Assembly (NCBI RefSeq): GCF_900130005.1
Contig: NZ_FQXP01000008.1
Span: forward strand, 124,001-188,000
Source: Clostridium collagenovorans DSM 3089
GTDB lineage: Bacteria > Bacillota > Clostridia > Clostridiales > Clostridiaceae
DNA: 64,000 nt
Reading direction: 5' to 3'
The translations under genes were made by a program, and so were the position numbers. The notes below the pieces were generated by a model that did not search any database, was not told the DNA's origin, and saw only the letters and a program-made list of their open reading frames with translations. Positions 42,607 through 51,206 of this stretch are shown piece after piece (position 1 is the first letter of the stretch; each line of letters begins with the position of its first letter).

Positions 42607-43506
42607 ATGAAAATTAATCTAATTGGAGTTCCATTATTTTATGGATGCGATAGAAAGGGCGTAGACTTAGGTCCAGACTATTTAAGAGCTAGAAATTTAT
42701 CACAGGTTTTAAAAGCACATGGTCACGAAGTATATGATTTAGGAAATATATTCGTGGAGAAGAAACAAGAAAGCGATAAGTATAGTTATCATTCACATAT
42801 GAAATACTTAGATGCTATCATTGATGTAAATGAAAACTTAGCTAATGCAGTATTTTGCAGTAAAGAAGCAGGATATTTTCCTTTAGTATTAGGTGGAGAC
42901 CACTCTTTAGGATTAGGAAGTATTTCTGGAATTGCAAAACACAATAATGACTTTGCTGTTATTTGGGTTGATGCCCATGGAGATATAAATACTCCAGAAA
43001 CTTCTCCGAGTGGTAATGTTCATGGAATGCCATTAGGAGCAGCTATGGGATTTGGAGTAAGTGAACTTACAGAACTATGTTTTAAGGGGATAAAGGTTAA
43101 ACCTGAAAATGTATTTATTGTAGGAGCAAGAGATTTAGATGCAGGTGAGGTAGAATTAATAAAAAATAAAAATATTAATGCTTACTCAACAGAAGAAGTT
43201 AGAAGTCAAGGCATAGAGTCAATTATGAAGGACATATATGCTAAGTTAAATGAAAAAAACATAAAAAATGTGCACTTAAGTTTTGATATTGATTGTATCG
43301 ATTCTAAGTTAGTACCAGGAACAGGAACACCAGTGGAAAATGGAATGACAATAGATGAGGTTAAATTCTTATTAAAATCCTTAGGCCAAAGTAACTTAGT
43401 AAAATCAATGGATTTTGTAGAGTTAAATGCAGAGTTAGACAACACTGATGATACTTTAGATTTATGTATGGAATTATTAGATCATACTTTTACATATTTT
43501 AAATAA
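42607..43506 (+). CDS. rocF: Arginase
   Basis: 299 residues, typical for arginase. Manganese-site motifs are intact: VLGGDHSLGLGS, VIWVDAHGDINTPETSPSGNVHGMPLGAAMG and LSFDIDCIDSKLVPGTGTPVENGM. The extended HGMPLGAAMG after the DAHGD motif points to arginase rather than agmatinase. It hydrolyses arginine to ornithine and urea. ATG 42607 is chosen with AAGGA six bases upstream and GGAGGG further up. It is a single gene with its own terminator. Confidence 0.88.
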   Translation: MKINLIGVPLFYGCDRKGVDLGPDYLRARNLSQVLKAHGHEVYDLGNIFVEKKQESDKYSYHSHMKYLDAIIDVNENLANAVFCSKEAGYFPLVLGGDHSLGLGSISGIAKHNNDFAVIWVDAHGDINTPETSPSGNVHGMPLGAAMGFGVSELTELCFKGIKVKPENVFIVGARDLDAGEVELIKNKNINAYSTEEVRSQGIESIMKDIYAKLNEKNIKNVHLSFDIDCIDSKLVPGTGTPVENGMTIDEVKFLLKSLGQSNLVKSMDFVELNAELDNTDDTLDLCMELLDHTFTYFK

Positions 43507-43530
43507 ATTAATACTTAAAAAATTAAGTTC

Positions 43531-43571
43531 TATAAAAAGCGTAGTTAAAGCTTTTTATAGGGCTTTTTTAT
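43531..43571 (+). terminator. Intrinsic terminator after arginase
   Basis: TATAAAAAGC (43531-43540) pairs with GCTTTTTATA (43550-43559); GGGCTTTTTT follows. Confidence 0.8.
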
Positions 43572-43648
43572 TTTATATAATTATTTTTATTTTAAGGGGT
43601 ATACTAGTTTTATTGATAAGAAATAACATAGAAAGGCGTGATGAACTA

Positions 43649-46600
43649 ATGAAGAAAAACAGAGCTTTAAAGTTATTTTTATCTATAATATTAATATTTT
43701 CATACAGCTTTACAGGAATAATACCCGCATTTTCTACTAAGGTTTTTGCAGCAGAGCAAGTAGAGTTTAAGGTTGGAAATATCTATTGTGGATTCAAATT
43801 AACTGAGGAGAAAATTTTACCTAACAACTCAGGAGAGGCTAGAGTATTTGTACATGAAAAAAGTGGAGCTAGACTGTTTCAATTAAAAAATGAGGATGAA
43901 AACAAAATGTTTTCTATAGGGTTTAGGACGCCTTCTAAAAATGATAAGGGTACAGCGCATATATTGGAACATTGTGTGTTAGTGGGAGGAAGTGAAAAGT
44001 ATCCTATAAAGCAATTATTTAAAGAATTGCTACAAGTATCTATAACAAAGGATTTAAATGGTTTTACAGCACCAGATATGACAGTATACCCCTTTAGTAC
44101 AACTAATGAAAAGGAATTTAATAACTTAATGGATGTATACTTAAATATGGTCTTTAAGCCTAGACTTTATGAGGATGAACGAATATTTAAAGAAGAAGCA
44201 TGGCATTATGAACTTAACAAAGAAAGTGACCCTATAAAATATAATGGGGTTGTTTATAATGAAATGAAGGGTTCCTTATCAGCGCTTAATTCAAAATTAT
44301 ATAATTCAATTATGCAGAGTTTATACCCAGATACAAATTATCAATATGTTTCTGGTGGGGTTCCAAGTGAAATTCCAAAGTTAAGTTTTGAAGAATTAAA
44401 AGATTTTCATAAAGAGTATTATCATCCTTCAAATAGCTATATATTTATATATGGAAATACTGACATCACAAGTAAACTAGGAGCTTTAAATAATAATTAT
44501 TTAAAGGATTATGATAAATCAGAAGTTAACTCACAGGTTCAAAAGCAAGAACCCTTTGAAAGTCAAAGAGAGAATCAATATGAATACATTGTAGATGAAA
44601 AAGAAGATATAAAAAATAAAAGTGTTTTAAGTTTAAATTATGCTATAGGAACTAGTGATAATGAAGAATTAACTACAGCTTTTAATCTTATAAATTATAT
44701 TTTATTTAATAATCCATCTTCACCAGTAATAAAAAATTTAAATAAGGCTGGTATAAGTAACGTATCAGGAGTTTTTAGTACGGGACAATATCAACCATTT
44801 TTATCTATAATTGCTACTAATGCATCAGAAGAAGAAAAGGATTTATATAAATGGGTTATAGAGGATTCATTAAAGGATATAGTTCAAAATGGAATAGATA
44901 AAGAAATAATAAAAACAACTATAAATAGATTAGAATTAGATGTTAGAGAAAATAGTGGATATAGTAGTAAAACAGGAGCATCTTACAATTTATCTATTTT
45001 AAATCAATGGATTTATGATGCAGATCCTATGAATATTTTTGATTCACAACAGATAATAAAGTGTCTAAATGATTCTTTAGAAGGTAATTATTTAGAAGGA
45101 ATAATAGATAAATATATCCTAAAAAATAATCACAGCACATTAAATGTTATGAGTCCAGTACATGAAAGTACTAGGAGTCATAATGATGAAGAAGTAGTCT
45201 TAAAGGAATATAAAGAAAGTTTAAGTAAAAAAGAAATAGCAAAATTAATAAAAGATAATGAAGAGTTAAGAGAATGGCAAAATGAATCAGAAAGTAAGGA
45301 AAACTTAGATAAAATACCTAAGGTAACTTTAAATGATTTAAATCCTGTAGTAGAGAAAACCCCATTAAAAGTAGAACAGTACAAAGGTACTAAAATATTA
45401 CATCATCCAATGAATACAAATGGAGTAATTTCTACTAATTTTTATTTTGATAGTTCAAAGGTACATGAAGAACAAATTCCTTATGTACAATTGTTATCAG
45501 ATTTAATGGGCAATGTTGGAAGTGAGGAGTATTCTATAAATGAACTTCAAAAGCTTGAACAGCAGTTATCTAAAGGAATTTCATATAGTGCAATGAACTT
45601 TATATCTAAGGATGATAGCAATAATTATACTAATAAATTTTCTGTATCTACAGTGGTTTTAGAAAAAAATATTGATAAAATTTTAAAGTTAATTGCATAT
45701 AATATACAAAACTCGAATTATTCAAATAAAAGTGTTATAAAGCAAAATTTATATGCAATAAAGTGTAATTTAGATAATATATTTTCAGATAATCCAGAGG
45801 AATTAGCTATTAATAGAAATCTAGCTTATTTTTCACAAGGAAGAGCATATAATGAGAATTTAAAAGGTGTAAGCTATAAAAATTTTATAGATAATTTATA
45901 TGAAAATTTTGATCAAGATTATGAAAAAATAATAAAAAATATTCAAGATGTAGCTTATAGAGTTTTTAATGAAAATGACCTAACTATTAGTGTTACATGT
46001 GATGATAATGCTTATAAAATATTCAAGAAATCAGTAAATAATGTATTAGATGTATTAAGTACCGACATAATAGAGTCAAAGAATTATGATTTACAATATG
46101 ATAGTAAAAATGAGGCTATTCCAATAGCATCTAGAGTTCAATATAATTGCCAAGGTTTTAACTTTAAAAAACATGGATATGAATATAATGGTTCTATGGT
46201 AGTTATGTTAAATATGCTAGACTTAGATTATTTGTGGAAGAACCTTAGGGTTACAGGAGGAGCATATGGCTATAGAATAATAAACGATAGAAATGGTGAC
46301 ATTGCTATTGCTTCTTATAGAGACCCTAGAGTTGAAAGAACTTATGATGTATATGCAGGAATTAGTGAGTATTTAAGTAACTTAGATATATCAGAAGAAG
46401 AATTTGAAAAATATAAAATAAGTTGTTTATATAAATATTATCATCCACTAACTATATATCAAAAGGTAGCAATTGCTGATAGAGATTATTTTATGGGTGT
46501 AAGCGAAGAAGATAGAATAGAAGAGTTGAATCAAATTTTAAATGCTACAATTGATGAGGTTAAGGCATATAGTGAAATGTTTAAAAAAGGCATGGATGAA

Positions 46601-46687
46601 AATAACAAAACCACAGTGGGTGAGAAAAAGGAAATTGAAAAAAGCAAACATTTATTTGAAAAAATTATATTATTGACTTTTAAATAA
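43649..46687 (+). CDS. Secreted M16 (insulinase/PreP-type) metalloprotease
   Basis: 1012 residues. A clear Sec signal (KKNRALKLFLSIILIFSYSFTGIIPAFSTKVFAAEQ) ends near AFA/AAE. The inverted zinc motif HILEH (HxxEH) is at about 110-115, with the distal Glu region in YNGVVYNEMKGSLSA. Length and the M16C-like central and C-terminal domains match presequence protease PreP. Standard bacterial PreP homologues are cytoplasmic, so the signal peptide is notable. It should degrade peptides at or outside the cell surface. An upstream TTG at 43613 would add 12 polar residues before the signal; ATG 43649 gives a normal signal peptide. Confidence 0.88.
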   Translation: MKKNRALKLFLSIILIFSYSFTGIIPAFSTKVFAAEQVEFKVGNIYCGFKLTEEKILPNNSGEARVFVHEKSGARLFQLKNEDENKMFSIGFRTPSKNDKGTAHILEHCVLVGGSEKYPIKQLFKELLQVSITKDLNGFTAPDMTVYPFSTTNEKEFNNLMDVYLNMVFKPRLYEDERIFKEEAWHYELNKESDPIKYNGVVYNEMKGSLSALNSKLYNSIMQSLYPDTNYQYVSGGVPSEIPKLSFEELKDFHKEYYHPSNSYIFIYGNTDITSKLGALNNNYLKDYDKSEVNSQVQKQEPFESQRENQYEYIVDEKEDIKNKSVLSLNYAIGTSDNEELTTAFNLINYILFNNPSSPVIKNLNKAGISNVSGVFSTGQYQPFLSIIATNASEEEKDLYKWVIEDSLKDIVQNGIDKEIIKTTINRLELDVRENSGYSSKTGASYNLSILNQWIYDADPMNIFDSQQIIKCLNDSLEGNYLEGIIDKYILKNNHSTLNVMSPVHESTRSHNDEEVVLKEYKESLSKKEIAKLIKDNEELREWQNESESKENLDKIPKVTLNDLNPVVEKTPLKVEQYKGTKILHHPMNTNGVISTNFYFDSSKVHEEQIPYVQLLSDLMGNVGSEEYSINELQKLEQQLSKGISYSAMNFISKDDSNNYTNKFSVSTVVLEKNIDKILKLIAYNIQNSNYSNKSVIKQNLYAIKCNLDNIFSDNPEELAINRNLAYFSQGRAYNENLKGVSYKNFIDNLYENFDQDYEKIIKNIQDVAYRVFNENDLTISVTCDDNAYKIFKKSVNNVLDVLSTDIIESKNYDLQYDSKNEAIPIASRVQYNCQGFNFKKHGYEYNGSMVVMLNMLDLDYLWKNLRVTGGAYGYRIINDRNGDIAIASYRDPRVERTYDVYAGISEYLSNLDISEEEFEKYKISCLYKYYHPLTIYQKVAIADRDYFMGVSEEDRIEELNQILNATIDEVKAYSEMFKKGMDENNKTTVGEKKEIEKSKHLFEKIILLTFK

Positions 46688-46795
46688 AAATGGTATAAGA
46701 TTTGAAAGTAAATAAACAATTTTTTTTGAGTGAAATTTAAATTTTATAAAAATAAATGCAAAATAACGAATTAATATAAATGAATATTTTAAAGA

Positions 46796-47070
46796 CTAAG
46801 AAAAGGAATAGTAAAAGAAAAATCTAAAATTAAATTTTAGAAAGTATTTTTACAGAGAGAAAATCATTTGGTGCAAGATTTTTAAAATACATTCTTTGAA
46901 CCAGCCTTGGAGTTCTGTACCGAAATAGTAGTAGGCTACAGCGGTTATTACCGTTAATTATTTTAAGTGAGTATAATTTTACTTAAGCTTCAGCGCTTAA
47001 ATAAAATTGTACTAAATTAGGGTGGCACCGCCGAGACCTCGGTCCCTTTTGGGATTGAGGTCTTTTTATT
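46796..47070 (+). promoter_or_regulatory. T-box riboswitch (proline-type) upstream of proS
   Basis: The hallmark AGGGTGGCACCGC T-box sequence is at 47019-47031. A Stem I region with AGAGAG (46854-46860) and GGTGCAAG (46870-46877) precedes it. The candidate specifier is CCA (46901-46903) after TTTGAA, a proline codon that agrees with the downstream gene. The terminator GACCTCGGTCCC/GGGATTGAGGTC plus T-run is at 47034-47068. Uncharged tRNA-Pro should favour the antiterminator and allow proS expression. Confidence 0.93.
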
Positions 47071-47141
47071 TTATAAAAAAGTAAAAATTTAACTTAATAA
47101 AAGTAAGCAATAATGTATAGATGAAAAGGGAGAAAATTATT

Positions 47142-48578
47142 ATGGCTAAAAATCAAAAACTAGTAAAAGATATTACAGCTATGGACGTTGACTTTGCTAA
47201 ATGGTATACAGATATCGTAAAAAAGGCAGAGTTAGTTGACTATTCAAGTGTTAAGGGATGTATGATTATACGTCCATATGGATATGCAATTTGGGAGAAC
47301 ATTCAAAAGTATTTAGATGCTAAATTTAAAGAAACTGGGCATGAAAATGTATATATGCCAATGTTTATTCCAGAGAGTCTTTTAGAAAAAGAGAAAAGTC
47401 ACGTAGAGGGATTTGCTCCTGAAGTTGCTTGGGTTACTCATGGTGGAAGTGAAGAACTTACTGAAAGATTATGTGTTAGACCAACATCAGAAACTTTATT
47501 CTGTGAACACTATGCAAGAATAGTTCAATCTTATAAGGATCTACCAAAGCTATATAACCAATGGTGTTCAGTTGTAAGATGGGAAAAAACAACTCGTCCA
47601 TTCTTAAGAACAACTGAATTCTTATGGCAAGAAGGACACACTATTCATGCTACAGCTGAAGAAGCAGAAGCAGAAACAGTAAAAATGCTAAATGTATATG
47701 CAGATTTCTGTGAAAATGTTTTAGCTATGCCAGTAGTTAAGGGTAGAAAAACAGAAAAAGAAAAATTTGCAGGTGGTGTAAGAACTTACACTATAGAAAG
47801 CTTAATGCATGATGGTAAAGCTCTTCAAAGTGGTACTTCTCACAATCTTGGAGATAACTTTGCAAAGGCTTTTGGAATTCAATATTCAGATAAAGACCAA
47901 AAGAAACAATATGTTCACGAAACATCATGGGGTGTAACTACAAGATTAATAGGAGCAATTATAATGGTTCATGGTGATGACGAAGGATTAGCATTACCAC
48001 CAAGAATTGCACCAATTCAAACAGTTATTATTCCAATAGCTCAACACAAAGAGGGCGTATTAGAAAAGGCTGAAGAATTAAGAGAAAGAATAGCTAAGGT
48101 AGCTAGAGTTAAAGTAGATAGCACTGATAAAATGCCAGGATGGAAATTCAGTGAATATGAAATGAAGGGTGTACCAGTTCGTTTAGAAGTTGGACCAAAG
48201 GATATAGAAAACAATCAAGTAGTTCTTGTAAGAAGAGATACAAGAGAAAAAGAAGTTGTTTCTATGGACGATTTAGAAGTAAGAATTCCTCAATTATTAG
48301 AAGAAATTCAAACTGCTATGTTTGAAAGAGCTAAAGCTCATAGAGATGAAAATACCTTCGTAGCTACAAACTTAGATGAGTTCAAAGAAATTGCTGAAAA
48401 CAAACCAGGATTCATAAAAGCAATGTGGTGTGGAGACTTAGAATGTGAAGAGAAAATTAAAGAAGTAGCAGGAACAAGCTCAAGATGTATGCCATTTGAA
48501 CAAGAAGAAGTATCAGATGTGTGTGTATGTTGTGGAAAACCAGCTAAATCTTTAGTATACTGGGGAAAAGCATACTAA
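47142..48578 (+). CDS. proS: Prolyl-tRNA synthetase, eukaryote/archaeon-like type
   Basis: 478 residues, the short ProRS form without the bacterial insertion domain. Class II motifs are present: motif 1 region GYAIWENIQKYLD, motif 2 VVRWEKTTRPFLRTTEFLWQEGHT and motif 3 GVTTRLIGAIIMVHGDDEGLALPPRIAP. The anticodon-binding domain (PVRLEVGPKDIENNQVVLVRRD) and the C-terminal Cys-bearing zinc-like domain (MWCGDLECEEKIKE...CVCCGKPA) follow. It charges tRNA-Pro and is controlled by the upstream T-box. ATG 47142 follows AGGGAG. Confidence 0.96.
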   Translation: MAKNQKLVKDITAMDVDFAKWYTDIVKKAELVDYSSVKGCMIIRPYGYAIWENIQKYLDAKFKETGHENVYMPMFIPESLLEKEKSHVEGFAPEVAWVTHGGSEELTERLCVRPTSETLFCEHYARIVQSYKDLPKLYNQWCSVVRWEKTTRPFLRTTEFLWQEGHTIHATAEEAEAETVKMLNVYADFCENVLAMPVVKGRKTEKEKFAGGVRTYTIESLMHDGKALQSGTSHNLGDNFAKAFGIQYSDKDQKKQYVHETSWGVTTRLIGAIIMVHGDDEGLALPPRIAPIQTVIIPIAQHKEGVLEKAEELRERIAKVARVKVDSTDKMPGWKFSEYEMKGVPVRLEVGPKDIENNQVVLVRRDTREKEVVSMDDLEVRIPQLLEEIQTAMFERAKAHRDENTFVATNLDEFKEIAENKPGFIKAMWCGDLECEEKIKEVAGTSSRCMPFEQEEVSDVCVCCGKPAKSLVYWGKAY

Positions 48579-48660
48579 TAATATAAATTAAGTTCTTTAC
48601 TTAGGTGAAAGTTTTAACTTCAGCTAAGGTTTAGAATTATGAATAGATAAAGTGAATTTT

Positions 48661-48702
48661 TAAGGACTATAAATTTAAATATAAATTTATAGTCCTTTTA
48701 CA
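48661..48702 (+). terminator. Intrinsic terminator after proS
   Basis: A perfect 16-bp stem (48662-48677 with 48682-48697; AAGGACTATAAATTTA arm), then TTTT. Confidence 0.88.
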
Positions 48703-48833
48703 ATTTTATAAATATAAAGCTAATGATATTTGAAGCAAATTATTTAGTAAATAAAATTATATTCAACATATATGCTTTATAGCATAGGATAAAGAATATA
48801 AAAAATATTGCAAAATATTATTGCAAAAATATA

Positions 48834-48862
48834 TTTACATTACCATAATGTGGTGTTATAAT
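48834..48862 (+). promoter_or_regulatory. Promoter of the aro operon with operator-like palindrome in the spacer
   Basis: TTTACA (48834-48839), a 17-bp spacer and TATAAT (48857-48862) preceded by TGN (extended -10). Between them ACATTA-cca-TAATGT (48837-48851) is a perfect inverted repeat, positioned where a bound repressor would block polymerase. Confidence 0.65.
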
Positions 48863-48906
48863 CAGTTTAATGATTTAAAGCATAAAGTTGAAAGGAGATA
48901 GTATAT

Positions 48907-49077
48907 ATGAAATTTATAAATAAATCTTATGTAAGCAAATTAAACAGATATTATTACGGTAACTACTATTATATGTATTACTGCTTTTTTGCTTACAATA
49001 AAATATATAGATTTATTTATAAAGGATTATCAGAGCATATGAGGATTGATAAAAAAGAAGTAGCATTCTCATATTAA
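48907..49077 (+). CDS. Tyr/Phe-rich leader peptide of the aro operon
   Basis: A 56-codon ORF with a strong SD (AAAGGAGA) about 45 bases after the promoter. It has 13 Tyr and 5 Phe, concentrated in residues 15-38 (RYYYGNYYYMYYCFFAY then KIYRFIY). It ends 57 bases before an intrinsic terminator and 143 bases before the first biosynthetic gene, whose pathway makes Tyr and Phe. This is the classic layout of a leader peptide that couples ribosome stalling at scarce charged tRNA to read-through. It is not a stable-protein-like sequence, though a small Tyr-rich protein cannot be excluded. Confidence 0.78.
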   Translation: MKFINKSYVSKLNRYYYGNYYYMYYCFFAYNKIYRFIYKGLSEHMRIDKKEVAFSY

Positions 49078-49134
49078 GCTAATATACTAGCTTCTAAGTA
49101 GAAGTAAAAATATAGCTAAAAGCAATGGAAATTT

Positions 49135-49163
49135 AAGAGTCCTTTATTAGGACTCTTTTTTAT
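49135..49163 (+). terminator. Attenuator terminator in the aro leader
   Basis: AAGAGTCCT (49135-49143) pairs perfectly with AGGACTCTT (49149-49157), followed by a T-run. It lies between the leader peptide and the first gene, so it must be bypassed for expression. AGGATT near 49041, inside the end of the leader ORF, could pair with AGTCCT as an antiterminator (inference). Confidence 0.8.
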
Positions 49164-49220
49164 TTGTCTAAAATTTCTAATATCTATAAAAATTAATTGA
49201 TTTATCGAGGAGGAAGTAAA

Positions 49221-50234
49221 ATGATAGTTGTAATGAAACCAAAGGCGTCTTTAGAGGAAATAAATAAGATAAAGGCAAAAATTATAAGTTTAGGATGTGA
49301 GATTCACGAATCTAATGGAGCAAACTACAGTTTATTAGGCTTGGTAGGGGATACATCTAGAATAGATGCACATTTACTTCAAGCAAATGACTCTGTTGAA
49401 AAGGTAATAATTGTACAAGAGCCTTACAAGAAAGCAAATAGATTATTTCATCCAGAAAATAGTGAAATAATAGTTGGAGACAGAAGTATAGGTGGAAAAA
49501 AATTAAGCATCATGGCTGGTCCTTGTTCCGTTGAAACAGAAGAGCAAATTATGACTATTGCTAAGGATGTACAGGCAAGTGGAGCAACATTTTTAAGAGG
49601 TGGGGCATTTAAACCTAGAACTTCACCATATAGTTTTCAAGGTTTAGAGAAACATGGATTAGAATTATTGAAGATGGCTAAAAAGGAAACAGGACTTCCA
49701 ATAGTAACAGAAATAATGTCAACTTCACATATAGATGATTTTGTAGAAGATGTTGATGTTATACAAGTTGGTGCAAGAAATATGCAAAACTTTGATTTAT
49801 TAAAGGCACTTGGTAAAACTAATAAACCAATATTATTGAAGAGAGGGTTATCTTCAACAATAGAAGAATTACTGATGTCAGCTGAATATATAATGGCTGG
49901 TGGAAATGAAAATGTAATTTTATGTGAAAGAGGAATAAGGACTTTTGAAAAATACACTAGAAATACTTTAGATTTAAGTGCTATACCAGCTATAAAAAAA
50001 TTAAGTCATTTGCCAGTAATAGTAGATCCAAGTCATGCAGCAGGATTATGGTGGATGGTAGAACCTTTAGCTAAAGCGGCAGTTGCTGTAGGTGCAGATG
50101 GATTAATAGTTGAAGTTCATAATGATCCAGCTAATGCTTGGTGTGATGGAAATCAATCTATAACACCTGAAAGGTTCAATAATTTAATGAAAAAATTAAG
50201 TGTTATTGCAGAGGTAGAGGATAGAGAAATATAA
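49221..50234 (+). CDS. aroF: 3-deoxy-7-phosphoheptulonate (DAHP) synthase, type I beta with N-terminal regulatory domain
   Basis: 337 residues. Residues 1-70 are a ferredoxin-like/ACT-like domain (MIVVMKPKASLEEINKIKAKI...EKVIIVQEPYK), as in Thermotoga DAHP synthase, where it mediates feedback inhibition by Tyr and Phe. The catalytic barrel contains MAGPCSVE, RGGAFKPRTSPYSFQG, QVGARNMQNFDLLK, LLKRG and VDPSHAAG. It condenses phosphoenolpyruvate and erythrose-4-phosphate, the first step of the pathway. ATG 49221 follows GAGGAGG. It is the first gene after the attenuator. Confidence 0.95.
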   Translation: MIVVMKPKASLEEINKIKAKIISLGCEIHESNGANYSLLGLVGDTSRIDAHLLQANDSVEKVIIVQEPYKKANRLFHPENSEIIVGDRSIGGKKLSIMAGPCSVETEEQIMTIAKDVQASGATFLRGGAFKPRTSPYSFQGLEKHGLELLKMAKKETGLPIVTEIMSTSHIDDFVEDVDVIQVGARNMQNFDLLKALGKTNKPILLKRGLSSTIEELLMSAEYIMAGGNENVILCERGIRTFEKYTRNTLDLSAIPAIKKLSHLPVIVDPSHAAGLWWMVEPLAKAAVAVGADGLIVEVHNDPANAWCDGNQSITPERFNNLMKKLSVIAEVEDREI

Positions 50235-50254
50235 AAAAAGTTTATTTAGTAAGA

Positions 50255-50312
50255 GGGGAGGATTTAGTAGGTATAATGTGTAAAACATATTATATTGCTA
50301 AAAGAGGCTATG
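50255..50312 (+). promoter_or_regulatory. Hairpin-bridged ribosome binding site for tyrA
   Basis: GGGGAGG (50255-50261) is 48 bases from the ATG (50310). An 18-bp hairpin fills the gap: TTTAGTAG (50263-50270) with TTGCTAAA (50295-50302), one bulged G, then TATAATGTGT (50272-50281) with ACATATTATA (50285-50294) and an AAA loop. Outside the stem 1 + 7 bases remain, identical to the DUF1989 site. A GAGG 2 bases before ATG is too close to serve as SD. Confidence 0.65.
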
Positions 50313-51206
50313 AAAAGTGAAAATCTTAATATAACTATAGTTGGACTAGGGTTAATAGGCGGTTCTTATGCTAAAGCTTTAAGAAAATTTATAAAACCTA
50401 ATAAAATATGGGCTATAGACAAAAGTGAAGAAAGTTTAAAAGAAGCTAAGGAATTAGGAGTTATAGACGAGGGATTTAATGTTGATGACTCTGTTAATTT
50501 AAAATCTGATTTTAATAAAGGAAGTTTTAAAAAGGTTCTCAAAGAATCTGATATAATAATAATGTGTTTATATCCTCAAGATACAGTTAGGTTTTTAAAA
50601 GAGAATAATGAAAGTTTAAAAAAGGAATCTATTATTACAGATGTTGTAGGGGTAAAGGGATGGGTAATAGAAGAAGTGAACTCTTTCATTAAAAAAGATG
50701 TAGACTTTATAGCAGGACATCCTATGGCAGGCAACGAATTTAGAGGTTTTCACTTTTCAGATGAAGAGCTATTTAAGGATAGCGAATATATATTAATCCC
50801 TACTACTAAAAATAAAGCAAAAAATCTTGATATAATACAAGATATAATTTTAAAAATAGGTTTTAGAAATATAAGAATAATGGATTCTAAGGAACATGAC
50901 AAAACTATAGCTTTTACAAGTCATTTACCACATGTAATAGCTATTAGTTTAGCAAATAGCAAAAATTTAGAAGAAGAAGTAGCTTGCATAGGTAGAAGTT
51001 TCAAGGGTGCAACAAGGGTAGCTAATTTAAACTTTGACTTATGGTCTCAGTTATTCTTAAGTAATAGTAAGAATTTGATAGAAGAATTAGATATGTTTAG
51101 AGAGGATATAGAATTTTTCAGAGAATTATTAGTGAATAAGGACCTTGATGGATTAAAGGAAGTTATTAAAAAAGCTAATATAAGAAGAGAGGAGATAAAT
51201 AAGTGA
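50310..51206 (+). CDS. tyrA: Prephenate dehydrogenase
   Basis: 298 residues. The NAD-binding motif ITIVGLGLIGGSYAKALRK is at the N-terminus, with the conserved DVVGVKGWV, FIAGHPMAGNEFRGFHFSD (catalytic His in GHPMAG) and FTSHLPHVIAISLA segments. It oxidises prephenate to 4-hydroxyphenylpyruvate for tyrosine. There is no C-terminal ACT domain, so feedback control may lie elsewhere. ATG 50310 is preferred to TTG 50295, which lies in the hairpin arm. It overlaps aroB by 4 bases. Confidence 0.93.
   Translation: MKSENLNITIVGLGLIGGSYAKALRKFIKPNKIWAIDKSEESLKEAKELGVIDEGFNVDDSVNLKSDFNKGSFKKVLKESDIIIMCLYPQDTVRFLKENNESLKKESIITDVVGVKGWVIEEVNSFIKKDVDFIAGHPMAGNEFRGFHFSDEELFKDSEYILIPTTKNKAKNLDIIQDIILKIGFRNIRIMDSKEHDKTIAFTSHLPHVIAISLANSKNLEEEVACIGRSFKGATRVANLNFDLWSQLFLSNSKNLIEELDMFREDIEFFRELLVNKDLDGLKEVIKKANIRREEINK

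Noticed and set aside
43613..43648. TTG start for the M16 protease
   Set aside because: It would place 12 polar residues before a normal signal peptide.
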